Below, piece after piece: positions 18,801 through 28,393 of a stretch of 64,000 nt of DNA; the first letter of the stretch is position 1; every line of letters starts with the position of its first letter. The stretch is from Streptomyces sp. CG1 (GTDB lineage: Bacteria; Actinomycetota; Actinomycetes; Streptomycetales; Streptomycetaceae). The translations under genes and the position numbers were made by a program. The notes below the pieces were generated by a model that saw nothing but the letters and a program-made list of their open reading frames with translations, did no database searches and was not told where the DNA came from. Location of the stretch: contig NZ_CP163518.1 of the NCBI RefSeq assembly GCF_041080625.1, positions 6,875,501-6,939,500 of the forward strand, given 5' to 3'.

Positions 18801-19025
18801 GTGGCGGACAGAAGTGCTGAGGCCTCGGCACCGACGTCGTAGAGGAAGGAAGTCCGCCGCATGGGTTCGACCATCTGCCCGGCCCGCAGCAGCAGTACTG
18901 ACCTGGACTGGACGGTGCTCCACGCGGCCAAGACCGCTCCTATTCGAGCGGCGGCGGGCACGGGTCGTGTTCTATCCTCCGAATCGAGTGGGACCGGTCT
19001 CGGTCCTGCCCGGGATCTTGAGGAG

Positions 19026-19717
<692 letters not shown>

Positions 19718-19721
<4 letters not shown>

Positions 19722-20020
19722 GCTGCGGAGAGCCGCACGAGACGGACTGCAGTGAGGTCCTCGACCACCTGTACGAGTTCCTCGACAGCGAGATGCCGGA
19801 CGTCGACCGGGACAAATTCCAGCACCACTTCGAGGAATGCTCTCCGTGCCTGGAGAAGTACGGCCTGGAGCAGGCCGTGAAGAAGCTGGTCAAGCGGTGC
19901 TGCGGGCATGACGACGTCCCCGCGGACCTGCGGGCCAAGGTCATGGGGCGGATCGACCTGATCCGCTCCGGCCAGGCCGTGCCGGAGCACGACATCACCG
20001 CCGCCCCGCAGGACGGCTGA
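19718..20020 (+). CDS. rsrA: zinc-binding anti-sigma factor RsrA
   Basis: 100 residues. Cys3, Cys11, His37, Cys41, Cys44, Cys61 and Cys62 occupy the same numbers as in S. coelicolor RsrA. The HxxxCxxC core (His37-Cys41-Cys44) with Cys11 ligates zinc; oxidation to a Cys11-Cys44 disulfide releases SigR. The ATG overlaps the sigR stop by 4 nt, so translation is coupled and stoichiometry maintained. Confidence 0.95.
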
Positions 20021-20137
20021 GCACCGGGTCACCACACCCATCACCCGAACGTGCTAATCCTCAGGTCATAAGCCCTGCACCTCCGATTCCCGCCCTAGGC
20101 TCCGAGCCTGGACAGGCATGGTCGGGGAGGGCGGGCG

Positions 20138-21436
20138 ATGGAGGCGGTTTCGGCGCGGGCACACAGCTATGTGGCCGCCGTCGCCCTGCTGGCGCTGCTC
20201 TGCCTGCTGCCGCTGCCGACGATCCGCACCCCCTGGTGGGCGCTCGGCCTGCTCTCCGCGCTCTACGCCGGCTGCGAGCACGTCGTACGCCGCCGCTTCG
20301 GCGGGACCTTCTACCCCGTTCTGCTCGCCGGGGCGTTCCTGCTGCCCCCGCCGGCCGCCGCGCTCGTCCCGCTGCCCGCGGCCCTGCTCTCCCCGGTCGC
20401 GGACCGGCCCGCGCTGGCGCGGCGCGTCTGGCGGGCCGCGCGGCCCGCGCTCGCCGTGTGGGGCGCCGCCCAGGTGCACTGGTCGCTCGGCGGCCGGAAC
20501 GCCGTCGTCGACTGTCACTTCCCGTACGCGCTGCTGCCCGTCGGTGCGGCCGTTCTCGCCTTCTGTCTGATCCTCACCGTCCTCGACGGCGGTATCCGCG
20601 CGGTCGCCCTGGGCGTCCCGCTGCGCCGGGCCTGGCGCGGGCTGCTGTCCCGCTCGCTCGCGCCGGTCGCGGTGCACGGACTCGCCGGGCTGATGATGGC
20701 CGTGCTGTGGCGCAGCCCGTACGGCCCGGTCGCGGCCCTGCTCGTGCTGCTGCCGATGTGCGTGTCCTGGTGGATCTTCGCCCAGTACCACCGTGAACGC
20801 GCCGCCCACCAGGCCACCATCCGCGCCCTCGTGCAGGCCGTCGACATCAAGGACGGCTACACCCGTGGCCACAGCGAACGCGTAGGACAGGCCTCCGTGA
20901 TGATCGCCCGCGAACTCGGCATGGACGACGACCGCGTCGAGGTGCTGCGCTTCGCCGGCATCCTGCACGACGTCGGCAAGCTCGGCGTCCCCACCCGGCT
21001 GCTGCGCAAGGACGGCCCGCTCACCCCCGAGGAACGCCGGATCATCGAACTGCACCCGGAGTACGGCCATGAGATGGTCCGCGGGATCTCCTTCCTCGGC
21101 GAGGCCCGCGCCGCGATCCTGCACCACCACGAACGCCTCGACGGCACCGGCTATCCGTACGGCCTCGTCGGCCCCCAGATCCCCGAGTGCGCCCGGGTCG
21201 TCGCCGTCGCCGACGCCTTCGACGCCATGACCTCCACCCGCTCCTACCGCAGGGCCCGGCCCGTCGAGGCGGCCGTCGCCGAGCTGGAGCGCTGCGCGGG
21301 CACACAGTTCGATCCCCGGATGGTCGGCGCGCTCACCCGCGCGCTGGGGCGCTACGGCTGGCACCCCACGGTCACCGCCGACGAGACGCCGTACGAGCTG
21401 CGGGGCCGGCAGCCGGTCTCCGGGGCACCCCGGTGA
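20138..21436 (+). CDS. membrane HD-GYP domain phosphohydrolase
   Basis: 432 residues. The N-terminal half (about 10-215) has 5-7 membrane segments. The cytoplasmic C-terminal half is an HD-GYP domain with His277-Asp278 (GILHDVGKLG) and the full signature HHERLDGTGYP (330-340). Canonical HD-GYP enzymes hydrolyse cyclic di-GMP; some act on cGAMP. GGAGGCGGGCG precedes the ATG. The stop overlaps the next start (GTGA), coupling it to a degenerate paralogue. Confidence 0.9.
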   Translation: MEAVSARAHSYVAAVALLALLCLLPLPTIRTPWWALGLLSALYAGCEHVVRRRFGGTFYPVLLAGAFLLPPPAAALVPLPAALLSPVADRPALARRVWRAARPALAVWGAAQVHWSLGGRNAVVDCHFPYALLPVGAAVLAFCLILTVLDGGIRAVALGVPLRRAWRGLLSRSLAPVAVHGLAGLMMAVLWRSPYGPVAALLVLLPMCVSWWIFAQYHRERAAHQATIRALVQAVDIKDGYTRGHSERVGQASVMIARELGMDDDRVEVLRFAGILHDVGKLGVPTRLLRKDGPLTPEERRIIELHPEYGHEMVRGISFLGEARAAILHHHERLDGTGYPYGLVGPQIPECARVVAVADAFDAMTSTRSYRRARPVEAAVAELERCAGTQFDPRMVGALTRALGRYGWHPTVTADETPYELRGRQPVSGAPR

Positions 21437-22725
21437 CCGCCCTGCGGATCGTCCACGGGGCCGCCGCCCTCACGGCGGCCGGCTCCCTCGCCGTCACCCT
21501 GTGGACCGGCCTCGACGACCGGGGCGTCGCGCTCGCCTTCGGGCTGCTCATAGCCGTCGGCGAGCTGACCCGCTGGAGCGGCGCCCAGGTGCGGCAGGCC
21601 GCGCCCCTCGGCACCGCCGGCTCGCTGTCGTACGCCCTGCTCGGAGCGGACGCCGGGCGGCCCACGCAAGCCGGCCCGGCACAGGTCGTCACCGTCGTCC
21701 TCGCCGCCGCCCTGCTCGGCGCCGTACCGCACATCTGGTCCGGGCGCACCCCCACCCTCGACCATCTGGCCCGCCGTGTACTCATCGTCGGTTTCACCGC
21801 CGTCTGCTTCCAACCCCTGTACAACAAGGGCCTGTTCACCGCCTGGAACGGCCCCGCCTACGCCCTCCTCCTGGTCACCCTGCTCGGTCTCACCGCCCTG
21901 TGCGACGCCGTCCTGGCCGCCGCCCTCGCCCGCTCCCGCACCCGCTGGCCCTTCGGCCCGCTGCTGCGCGAGGAACTGCGCGGGCTGCTCGGCATCGGCT
22001 CCGCCGTCTGCGCGACCGGCGCCGTGATGGCGCTCGCGGTCGCCGTCGTCGGGCTCTGGGCGCTGCCCGTGTTCTGTCTGCCCCTGCTGCTCACCCAGTT
22101 GTCCGTCCGCCGGTACGCGGCGGTCCGCGCCACCTACCGGCAGACCATCGCCTCCCTCGCCCGCGCCACCGAGATCGCCGGGTGCACCCCCGCCGGACAC
22201 GCCCGCCGGGTCGCCGCGCTCAGCCTCGCCGTCGGCCGGGATCTCGGCCTGACCGAGGGCGAGCTGACCGTTCTGGAGTACGCGGCCCTCATGCACGACA
22301 TCGGCCAGCTCAGCCTGCTCGACCCGGTCCCGGCCGGCGCCACCGCCGAACTGGCCCCGGAGGAACAGCGGCGCATCGCGCTGCTCGGCGGGGCCGTCGT
22401 CCGGCAGACCGGGGTGGCCGCGGCCGTCGCCGTGATGGTGGAACGGCAGGCGGACCCCTACCGCGAACAGCCGGTCGCCGCCCGGATCATCCGGGCCGTG
22501 AACGCCTATGAGGAGAAGAGCCGGGACGCCGGTCCCGGGGGCCCCCTCAGGGCGCTGGAGGTACTGCGCCTCGGCACCGCCGGTGACTACGCTCCCGAGG
22601 TGGTGGAGTCCCTCGCCCGGGTGCTGGCCCGGCCACGGGCCTGGCCCCAGCGCGCGCCGGTGGACGACGACGGGAGAGGTACAGCACTGTCTGACCCCGC
22701 CCGCCGCTGGGTAACCCATGGGTAA
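21433..22725 (+). CDS. degenerate HD-GYP paralogue, membrane-anchored
   Basis: 430 residues from a GTG overlapping the stop of the upstream HD-GYP gene. The layout is the same: a multi-pass N-terminus (to about 220) and an HD-like C-terminus. It retains MHDIGQL but the region equivalent to HHERLDGTGYP reads VMVERQADPY, with no GYP. It is therefore probably catalytically altered or a non-enzymatic partner of the upstream protein. The two probably arose by tandem duplication and may form a hetero-oligomer. Confidence 0.8.
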   Translation: MTALRIVHGAAALTAAGSLAVTLWTGLDDRGVALAFGLLIAVGELTRWSGAQVRQAAPLGTAGSLSYALLGADAGRPTQAGPAQVVTVVLAAALLGAVPHIWSGRTPTLDHLARRVLIVGFTAVCFQPLYNKGLFTAWNGPAYALLLVTLLGLTALCDAVLAAALARSRTRWPFGPLLREELRGLLGIGSAVCATGAVMALAVAVVGLWALPVFCLPLLLTQLSVRRYAAVRATYRQTIASLARATEIAGCTPAGHARRVAALSLAVGRDLGLTEGELTVLEYAALMHDIGQLSLLDPVPAGATAELAPEEQRRIALLGGAVVRQTGVAAAVAVMVERQADPYREQPVAARIIRAVNAYEEKSRDAGPGGPLRALEVLRLGTAGDYAPEVVESLARVLARPRAWPQRAPVDDDGRGTALSDPARRWVTHG

Positions 22726-22825
22726 TGAGCGCCTTTCCCACCGTACGTGGTTGGATGCGAGGGAGAGGGTGTCCGGGGGCACAAGCCAGCCCACTGTGCG
22801 GAACTGGAACTGGCAGGCGGGAATC

Positions 22826-23806
22826 GTGAGGATCTTCGGCAAGGGACGGCACCGGCCCTCCGCCTCCTGGCGGCAGGCCACCGACCGCGCGTTCACGCTG
22901 ATCGGCGACGGCCGGTACGAGGACGCGGGCGAGCTGCTGACACGAGCCGCCGACCTGGAGCCCTGGCTGTCGGAGTCCTGGTTCAACCTCGCCCTGCTGC
23001 ACAAGTTCCGGCACGACTGGGAGCAGGCCCGCGCGGCCGGGCTCCGCGCGGTCGCGCTCCTCGAGCGGGAGACCGGGGCGCCCGACTGGTGGAACGTCGG
23101 CATCGCCGCCACCGCCCTGCAGGACTGGCCGCTGGCCCGCCGCGCCTGGCAGGCGTACGGGCTGAAGGTGCCCGGCGGCGCCACCGTGGCCGCGGAACCG
23201 GTCGGCATGGAGCTGGGCAGCGCGGCCGTACGGCTCTCCCCGGAAGGTGAGGCCGAGGTCGTCTGGGGCCGCAGGCTGGACCCGGCGCGGATCGAGGTGC
23301 TGTCCATCCCGCTGCCCTCGTCCGGGCGGCGCTGGGGCGAGGTCGTGCTGCACGACGGCGTCCCGCACGGCGAGCGCACCACGTCCGCCGGCCATGCCTA
23401 CCCGGTCTTCGACGAGATCGAGCTGTGGGCGCCCTCACCCGTGCCGACCTGGGTGGTCCTGCTGGAGGCGGCCACGGAGGCGGACCGGGACGCGCTGGAG
23501 CAGCTGGCCGGGGACGCGGGGTTCGCCGCGGAGGACTGGTCCTCCTCGGTGCGGCTGCTGTGCCGGATGTGCTCGGAGTCGCGGATGCCGTCGGACGAGG
23601 GCGAAGGGGTTCACCTGGACCCGCACGACCACAGTGAGCCCGGTCATCCGGGGCCGCTCGGCCATCGGACGGACGGGCAGCTGTGGGTGCCGGAGCGGGA
23701 ATGCGGCGTCGCGGCGCCGGCCTCCCTCGTCCGGGGGCTGCTGGACGGGTGGGTCGCGGACAGCCCCGACTCGCGGGACTGGCGGGATCTCGAAGAGGTT
23801 TGCTGA
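22826..23806 (+). CDS. TPR-repeat protein
   Basis: 326 residues from a GTG at 22826 (protein begins with RIFGKGRHRPSASWRQATDR after the initiator). The N-terminal about 110 residues contain TPR-like helices (DGRYEDAGELLTRAADLEPW; SWFNLALLHKFRHDWEQARA). The rest is a mixed domain with a Cys pair (LCRMCSESRMP) and a His-rich acidic loop (HLDPHDHSEPGH), possibly metal-binding. The long upstream open frame is not preferred because homologues start here. The function is unknown; the gene is conserved next to def in Streptomyces. Confidence 0.8.
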   Translation: MRIFGKGRHRPSASWRQATDRAFTLIGDGRYEDAGELLTRAADLEPWLSESWFNLALLHKFRHDWEQARAAGLRAVALLERETGAPDWWNVGIAATALQDWPLARRAWQAYGLKVPGGATVAAEPVGMELGSAAVRLSPEGEAEVVWGRRLDPARIEVLSIPLPSSGRRWGEVVLHDGVPHGERTTSAGHAYPVFDEIELWAPSPVPTWVVLLEAATEADRDALEQLAGDAGFAAEDWSSSVRLLCRMCSESRMPSDEGEGVHLDPHDHSEPGHPGPLGHRTDGQLWVPERECGVAAPASLVRGLLDGWVADSPDSRDWRDLEEVC

Positions 23807-23879
23807 GCCGCCGATGACCAGCCGCCTTTAGGCTGTACCCGAGACTTTTCCCAGGTTTGCAGGAAGGCGTACGTCGGTC

Positions 23880-24530
23880 ATGGCGCAGCAGGACACCGAT
23901 CAGCAGCACGCGGGCGTGCTCCCCGTCGACGACGAGGGCTATGTCGTCGACACGGAGGACTGCGAGGAGCGCGAGAACGCCTGGCGGGAGCGTGGGACCT
24001 CGCGGCCCATCACGGTCGTCGGCAACCCGGTGCTGCACAAGGAGTGCAAGGACGTCACCGAGTTCGGCGAGGAGCTGCGGCAGCTGGTCGCCGACATGTT
24101 CGCCAGCCAGCGCACCGCCGAGGGCGTGGGCCTCGCCGCCAACCAGATCGGTGTCGACCTGAAGGTCTTCGTCTACGACTGCATGGACGACGAGGGCGTC
24201 CGGCACGTGGGCGTCGTGTGCAACCCGAAGCTGGTCGAGCTGCCCGCCGACAAGCGCCGGCTGGACGACAGCAACGAGGGCTGCCTCTCCGTGCCGACGG
24301 CCTACGCGCCGCTCGCCCGTCCCGACTACGCCGAGGTCACCGGCCAGGACGAACAGGGCAACCCGATCAAGGTCCGCGGCACCGGTTACTTCGCACGGTG
24401 TTTGCAGCACGAGACGGATCACCTCTACGGCTACCTGTACATCGACAGGCTGTCCAAGCGGGACCGCAAGGACGCGCTGCGGCAGATGGCCGAGAACGAG
24501 CCACGTTATCCGGTGGTCGCGAACGACTAG
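23880..24530 (+). CDS. def: peptide deformylase
   Basis: 216 residues. It removes the formyl group from nascent polypeptides. All three motifs are present: [10 protein letters not shown] (82-91), EGCLSVP (133-139, Cys135 as ligand) and QHETDHL (176-182, with His177, Glu178 and His181), a complete Fe/Zn active site. The N-terminus has an acidic extension of about 40 residues compared with E. coli Def, as usual in Streptomyces. A hairpin terminator follows. Confidence 0.95.
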   Translation: MAQQDTDQQHAGVLPVDDEGYVVDTEDCEERENAWRERGTSRPITVVGNPVLHKECKDVTEFGEELRQLVADMFASQRTAEGVGLAANQIGVDLKVFVYDCMDDEGVRHVGVVCNPKLVELPADKRRLDDSNEGCLSVPTAYAPLARPDYAEVTGQDEQGNPIKVRGTGYFARCLQHETDHLYGYLYIDRLSKRDRKDALRQMAENEPRYPVVAND

Positions 24531-24547
24531 CGGGCACCGGCCTGCCT

Positions 24548-24583
24548 GGGCGCCCTGCGGGGATCACTCCCGGTCGGGCGCCC
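24548..24583 (+). terminator. hairpin downstream of def
   Basis: 8-bp GGGCGCCC arms, each itself palindromic, separated by 20 nt; 17 nt after the def stop. Confidence 0.5.
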
Positions 24584-24833
24584 TTCGCATGTCCATGCGC
24601 CGCTCGTCCGCGTGTCCGTCCGTGCGTCGTACAACCGGTCCCTTCTGTGCTCGTTGTGATCCCTAATCGGTCATGTGAGGGGAGATTCTCGGCATCGTGG
24701 GGTAGTGAGTGAAGCAAATCCGTTCCCATGGCGGTCAGTTGTGGTGCTGAATGGGAAGGGCGGGGATACGCAACGGCGCACGCCCGGCACACCGGAGGGG
24801 TGTGCGCTTCAGGCGGCTGAGAGGGGTTAGTCC

Positions 24834-25919
24834 GTGCAAGCTTTCCCACACAGCACCACCGCGACGCCTACGGCGGTCGTAGTACCACCCACGCTGGCAC
24901 TTCCGGTGATCGAGTCCGCCTTTCCCCGGCAACTGCATCCGTATTGGCCGCGGCTCCAGCAGATGACACGACGCTGGCTGCTGGAAAAACGGTTCATGCC
25001 GGCGGACAAGGTACATGAATATGCCGATGGACTTTGCTACACGGACCTGATGGCGGGCTACTACCTCGGTGCCCCCGAGGAGGTCCTGCAGGCCATCGCC
25101 GACTACAGTGCATGGTTCTTCGTCTGGGACGACCGCCACGACCGTGACATCGTGCATGGCCGGACCGGCGACTGGCGGCGGCTGAGGTACCGCCTGCACG
25201 CGGCCCTCGACGCACCCCGGCACCATCTGCACCACCCGGATCCGCTGGTCGCGGGCTTCGCGGACAGCGTGCTGCGGCTGTACGGCTTCCTGCCGCGCAC
25301 CTGGAACCAGCGGTTCGCCCGGCACTTCCACACCGTGGTCGAGGCCTACGACCGCGAGTTCCGCAACCGCACCACGGGATACATACCCGGCGTCGAGGAA
25401 TATCTCGCCCTGCGCCGGCACACCTTCGCGCACTGGATTTGGACGGACCTGCTCGAGCCGAGCGCGGGGTGCGAACTCCCGGACGCCATAAGGAAAAACC
25501 CGGCCTATCGCCGGCCGGCGCTGCTCAGCCAGGAATTCGCCGCCTGGTACAACGATCTCTGCTCGCTGCCGAAAGAAATAGCGGGCGACGAGGTGCACAA
25601 TCTCGGAATCAGTCTCATCACCCATGAGGGGCTGAGTCTCGAGGAGGCGGTGGACGAAGTAAGGCGGCGCGTCGAGGAATGCATCAGTGAATTCCTCGAA
25701 GCCGAGCAGGCCGCCCTGCAGTTCGCCGACGAACTCGCCGACGGTACGGTCCGCGGAAAGGAATTGAGCACCGCGGTACGCGCCTGTGTCGGCAATATGC
25801 GCAACTGGTTCAGCTCCGTGTACTGGTTCCACCACGAGTCCGGCCGGTACATGGTCGACACCTGGGACGACCGGTCCACACCCCCGTACGTCACGAACGA
25901 AGCGGCAGGTGAGAAATGA
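24834..25919 (+). CDS. cyc1: epi-isozizaene synthase (sesquiterpene cyclase)
   Basis: 361 residues from a GTG with GAGAGGGG upstream. It is a class I terpene cyclase: the Asp-rich motif DDRHD occupies residues 99-103 and the NSE triad NDLCSLPKE residues 240-248, the same numbering as S. coelicolor epi-isozizaene synthase (SCO5222). That enzyme cyclises farnesyl diphosphate to epi-isozizaene. The stop overlaps the start of the following CYP170 gene (ATGA). The pair is the two-gene albaflavenone operon. Product identity is inferred from synteny and motif placement. Confidence 0.93.
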   Translation: MQAFPHSTTATPTAVVVPPTLALPVIESAFPRQLHPYWPRLQQMTRRWLLEKRFMPADKVHEYADGLCYTDLMAGYYLGAPEEVLQAIADYSAWFFVWDDRHDRDIVHGRTGDWRRLRYRLHAALDAPRHHLHHPDPLVAGFADSVLRLYGFLPRTWNQRFARHFHTVVEAYDREFRNRTTGYIPGVEEYLALRRHTFAHWIWTDLLEPSAGCELPDAIRKNPAYRRPALLSQEFAAWYNDLCSLPKEIAGDEVHNLGISLITHEGLSLEEAVDEVRRRVEECISEFLEAEQAALQFADELADGTVRGKELSTAVRACVGNMRNWFSSVYWFHHESGRYMVDTWDDRSTPPYVTNEAAGEK

Positions 25920-27286
25920 CCGTCGAGTCTGCGCAGCCCCTGGACTCCGAGACCACCGAACTGCGCGAACCGCCCCTGGCCGGCGGGGCCGTGCCGGGCC
26001 TCGGGCACGGCCTGAAACTGGTCCGTGACCCGCTCGCCTTCATGTCCCGGCTCCGCGAGCACGGCGACGTCGTACGCCTCAAGCTCGGCCCCAAGACGGT
26101 GTACGCCGTCACCACTCCGGCGCTCACCGGGGCGCTCGCGCTCAGCCCCGACTTCAAGATCGACGGACCGCTGTGGGAGTCCCTGGAAGGGCTGCTCGGC
26201 AAGGAGGGCGTGGCCACCGCCAACGGGCCCCGGCACCGGCGCCAGCGCCGCACCATCCAGCCCGCGTTCCGGCTGGACGCCATCCCCGACTACGGGCCGA
26301 TCATGCAGGAGGAGGCGCATGCGCTGACCGAGCGCTGGCGGCCCGGCGAGACCATCGACTGCACCTCCGAGTCCTTCCGGGTCGCCGTCCGTATCGCCGC
26401 CCGCTGCCTGCTGCGCGGCGACTACATGGACCAGCGCGCCGAGCGGCTCAGCATCGACCTCGCCAGCGTCTTCCGCGGCATGTACCGGCGCATGGTCGTC
26501 CCGCTCGGGCCGCTGTACCGGCTGCCGCTTCCGGCCAACCGCGAATTCAACCGGGCCCTGGCCGATTTGCATCTGCTGGTCGACGAGATCGTCGCCGAGC
26601 GGAGGGCATCTGGTCAAAAGCCGGACGATTTGCTGACGGCATTGCTGGAGGCGAAGGACGACAATGGCGACCCCATCGGGGAACAGGAGATCCACGACCA
26701 GGTCGTCGCGATACTCACCCCCGGCAGCGAAACAGTAGCCTCCACGATCATGTGGCTGCTGCAGGTGCTCGCGGAACACCCGGAACACGCCGAGAAGGTA
26801 CGGACCGAGGTCGAATCCGTGACGGGTGGTCGACCGGTCGGATTCGAGCACGTCCGCACACTCACGCACACCAACAATGTCGTCGTCGAGGCCATGCGAC
26901 TCAGGCCCGCCGTATGGATATTGACGCGGCGTTCGGTGACCGACACCGAACTCGGCGGGTACCGCATTCCGGCCGGGGCGGACATCGTCTACAGCCCGTA
27001 CGCGATCCAGCGCGACGCCCACTCGTACGACCGACACCTCGACTTCGACCCCGACCGGTGGCTGCCGGAGCGGGCCAAGGACGTACCGAAGTACGCCATG
27101 AGCCCCTTCAGCGTCGGCAACCGCAAGTGCCCCAGCGACCACTTCTCGATGACCCAGCTGAGCCTGATCACCGCGGCGATCTCGGCGAAGTACCGCTTCG
27201 AGCAGGTCAGCGGGTCCAACGACACGACCCGGGTGGGCATCACCCTGCGCCCGCACGACCTGCGACTGCGGGCGATGCCCTGGTAG
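25916..27286 (+). CDS. cyp170A1: cytochrome P450 CYP170A1-like, albaflavenone monooxygenase
   Basis: 456 residues. P450 landmarks: ExxR at Glu325-Arg328 (EAMR), heme loop [11 protein letters not shown] with Cys405 as thiolate ligand, and an I-helix TPGSETVAS (268-276). Unusual for a P450, it carries an Asp-rich DDNGD (248-252); in S. coelicolor CYP170A1 an equivalent motif belongs to a second, terpene-synthase active site that makes farnesene. The main role is two-step oxidation of epi-isozizaene to albaflavenone. It is coupled to cyc1 by a 4-nt overlap. Confidence 0.92.
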   Translation: MTVESAQPLDSETTELREPPLAGGAVPGLGHGLKLVRDPLAFMSRLREHGDVVRLKLGPKTVYAVTTPALTGALALSPDFKIDGPLWESLEGLLGKEGVATANGPRHRRQRRTIQPAFRLDAIPDYGPIMQEEAHALTERWRPGETIDCTSESFRVAVRIAARCLLRGDYMDQRAERLSIDLASVFRGMYRRMVVPLGPLYRLPLPANREFNRALADLHLLVDEIVAERRASGQKPDDLLTALLEAKDDNGDPIGEQEIHDQVVAILTPGSETVASTIMWLLQVLAEHPEHAEKVRTEVESVTGGRPVGFEHVRTLTHTNNVVVEAMRLRPAVWILTRRSVTDTELGGYRIPAGADIVYSPYAIQRDAHSYDRHLDFDPDRWLPERAKDVPKYAMSPFSVGNRKCPSDHFSMTQLSLITAAISAKYRFEQVSGSNDTTRVGITLRPHDLRLRAMPW

Positions 27287-27367
27287 ATCACCTGTTACCG
27301 GCGTGCGCTCAGGCGGCCTGCGGGCCCCGGAACGCGCGCCGGTAGGCGTGGGAGGCCGGCTGCCGGC

Positions 27368-28393
27368 TCAGAAGTCCTCGTCCAGGTCGACCGTGCCCTC
27401 GACCGCGACCTGGTACGCCGACGGGCGGCGCTCGAAGAAGTTCGTCAGCTCCTGGACGCCCTGCAGCTCCATGAAGGAGAACGGGTTCTCCGAGCCGTAC
27501 ACCGGGGCGAAGCCGAGGCGGGTGAGCCGCTGGTCGGCGACGCACTCCAGGTACTGCCGCATCGACTCGGTGTTCATGCCCGGCAGACCGTCGCCGCACA
27601 GGTCGCGCGCGAACTGCAGCTCGGCCTCGACGGCCTCCTTCAGCATGTCGATGACCTGCTGCTGCAGCTCGTCGTCGAAGAGGTCCGGCTCCTCCTTGCG
27701 GACGGTGTCGACCACGTCGAAGGCGAAGGACATGTGCATCGTCTCGTCACGGAACACCCAGTTGGTGCCGGTGGCGAGGCCGTGCAGCAGACCCCGGCTG
27801 CGGAACCAGTAGACGTACGCGAACGCGCCGTAGAAGAACAGGCCCTCGATGCACGCCGCGAAGCAGATCAGGTTGAGCAGGAAGCGACGGCGGTCGGCCT
27901 TCGTCTCCAGCCGGTCGATCTGGTCCACCGAGTCGATCCACTTGAAGCAGAACTCGGCCTTCTCGCGGATGGAGGGGATGTTCTCGACGGCCGCGAAGGC
28001 CGCCGTCCGGTCCTCCGGGTCGGGCAGGTAGGTGTCCAGCAACGTCAGATAGAACTGGACGTGCACGGCCTCCTCGAAGAGCTGACGGCTCAGATACAGC
28101 CGCGCCTCGGGGGAGTTGATGTGCTTGTACAGCGTCAGGACCAGGTTGTTCGCGACGATCGAGTCGCCGGTCGCGAAGAAGGCCACCAGCCGGCCGATCA
28201 GATGCTGCTCGGCCGGGGTCAGCTTTGCCAGGTCGGCGACGTCCGAGTGGAGGTCGACCTCCTCCACGGTCCAGGTGTTCTTGATCGCGTCCCGGTAGCG
28301 CTCGTAGAAGTCCGGGTAGCGCATGGGGCGGAGGGTGAGTTCGAAGCCCGGGTCGAGCAGGTTGGTGTTACGCGTGGTGGTCGGAGCGGTCAT
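27368..28393 (-). CDS. nrdB: class Ia ribonucleotide reductase, beta (radical) subunit
   Basis: 341 residues. It holds the diiron-tyrosyl radical cofactor for NrdA. Ligand segments are visible: FEEAVHVQFY (Glu/His plus the candidate radical Tyr) and the helix with RDETMHMSF (Glu/His). The C-terminal acidic tail (VDLDEDF) is the segment that docks onto the alpha subunit. The start overlaps the nrdA stop (TAATG), so the two are translationally coupled. In S. coelicolor an AraC-like gene nrdS follows; here the next gene is convergent cyp170A1. Confidence 0.93.
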   Translation of the reverse strand: MTAPTTTRNTNLLDPGFELTLRPMRYPDFYERYRDAIKNTWTVEEVDLHSDVADLAKLTPAEQHLIGRLVAFFATGDSIVANNLVLTLYKHINSPEARLYLSRQLFEEAVHVQFYLTLLDTYLPDPEDRTAAFAAVENIPSIREKAEFCFKWIDSVDQIDRLETKADRRRFLLNLICFAACIEGLFFYGAFAYVYWFRSRGLLHGLATGTNWVFRDETMHMSFAFDVVDTVRKEEPDLFDDELQQQVIDMLKEAVEAELQFARDLCGDGLPGMNTESMRQYLECVADQRLTRLGFAPVYGSENPFSFMELQGVQELTNFFERRPSAYQVAVEGTVDLDEDF

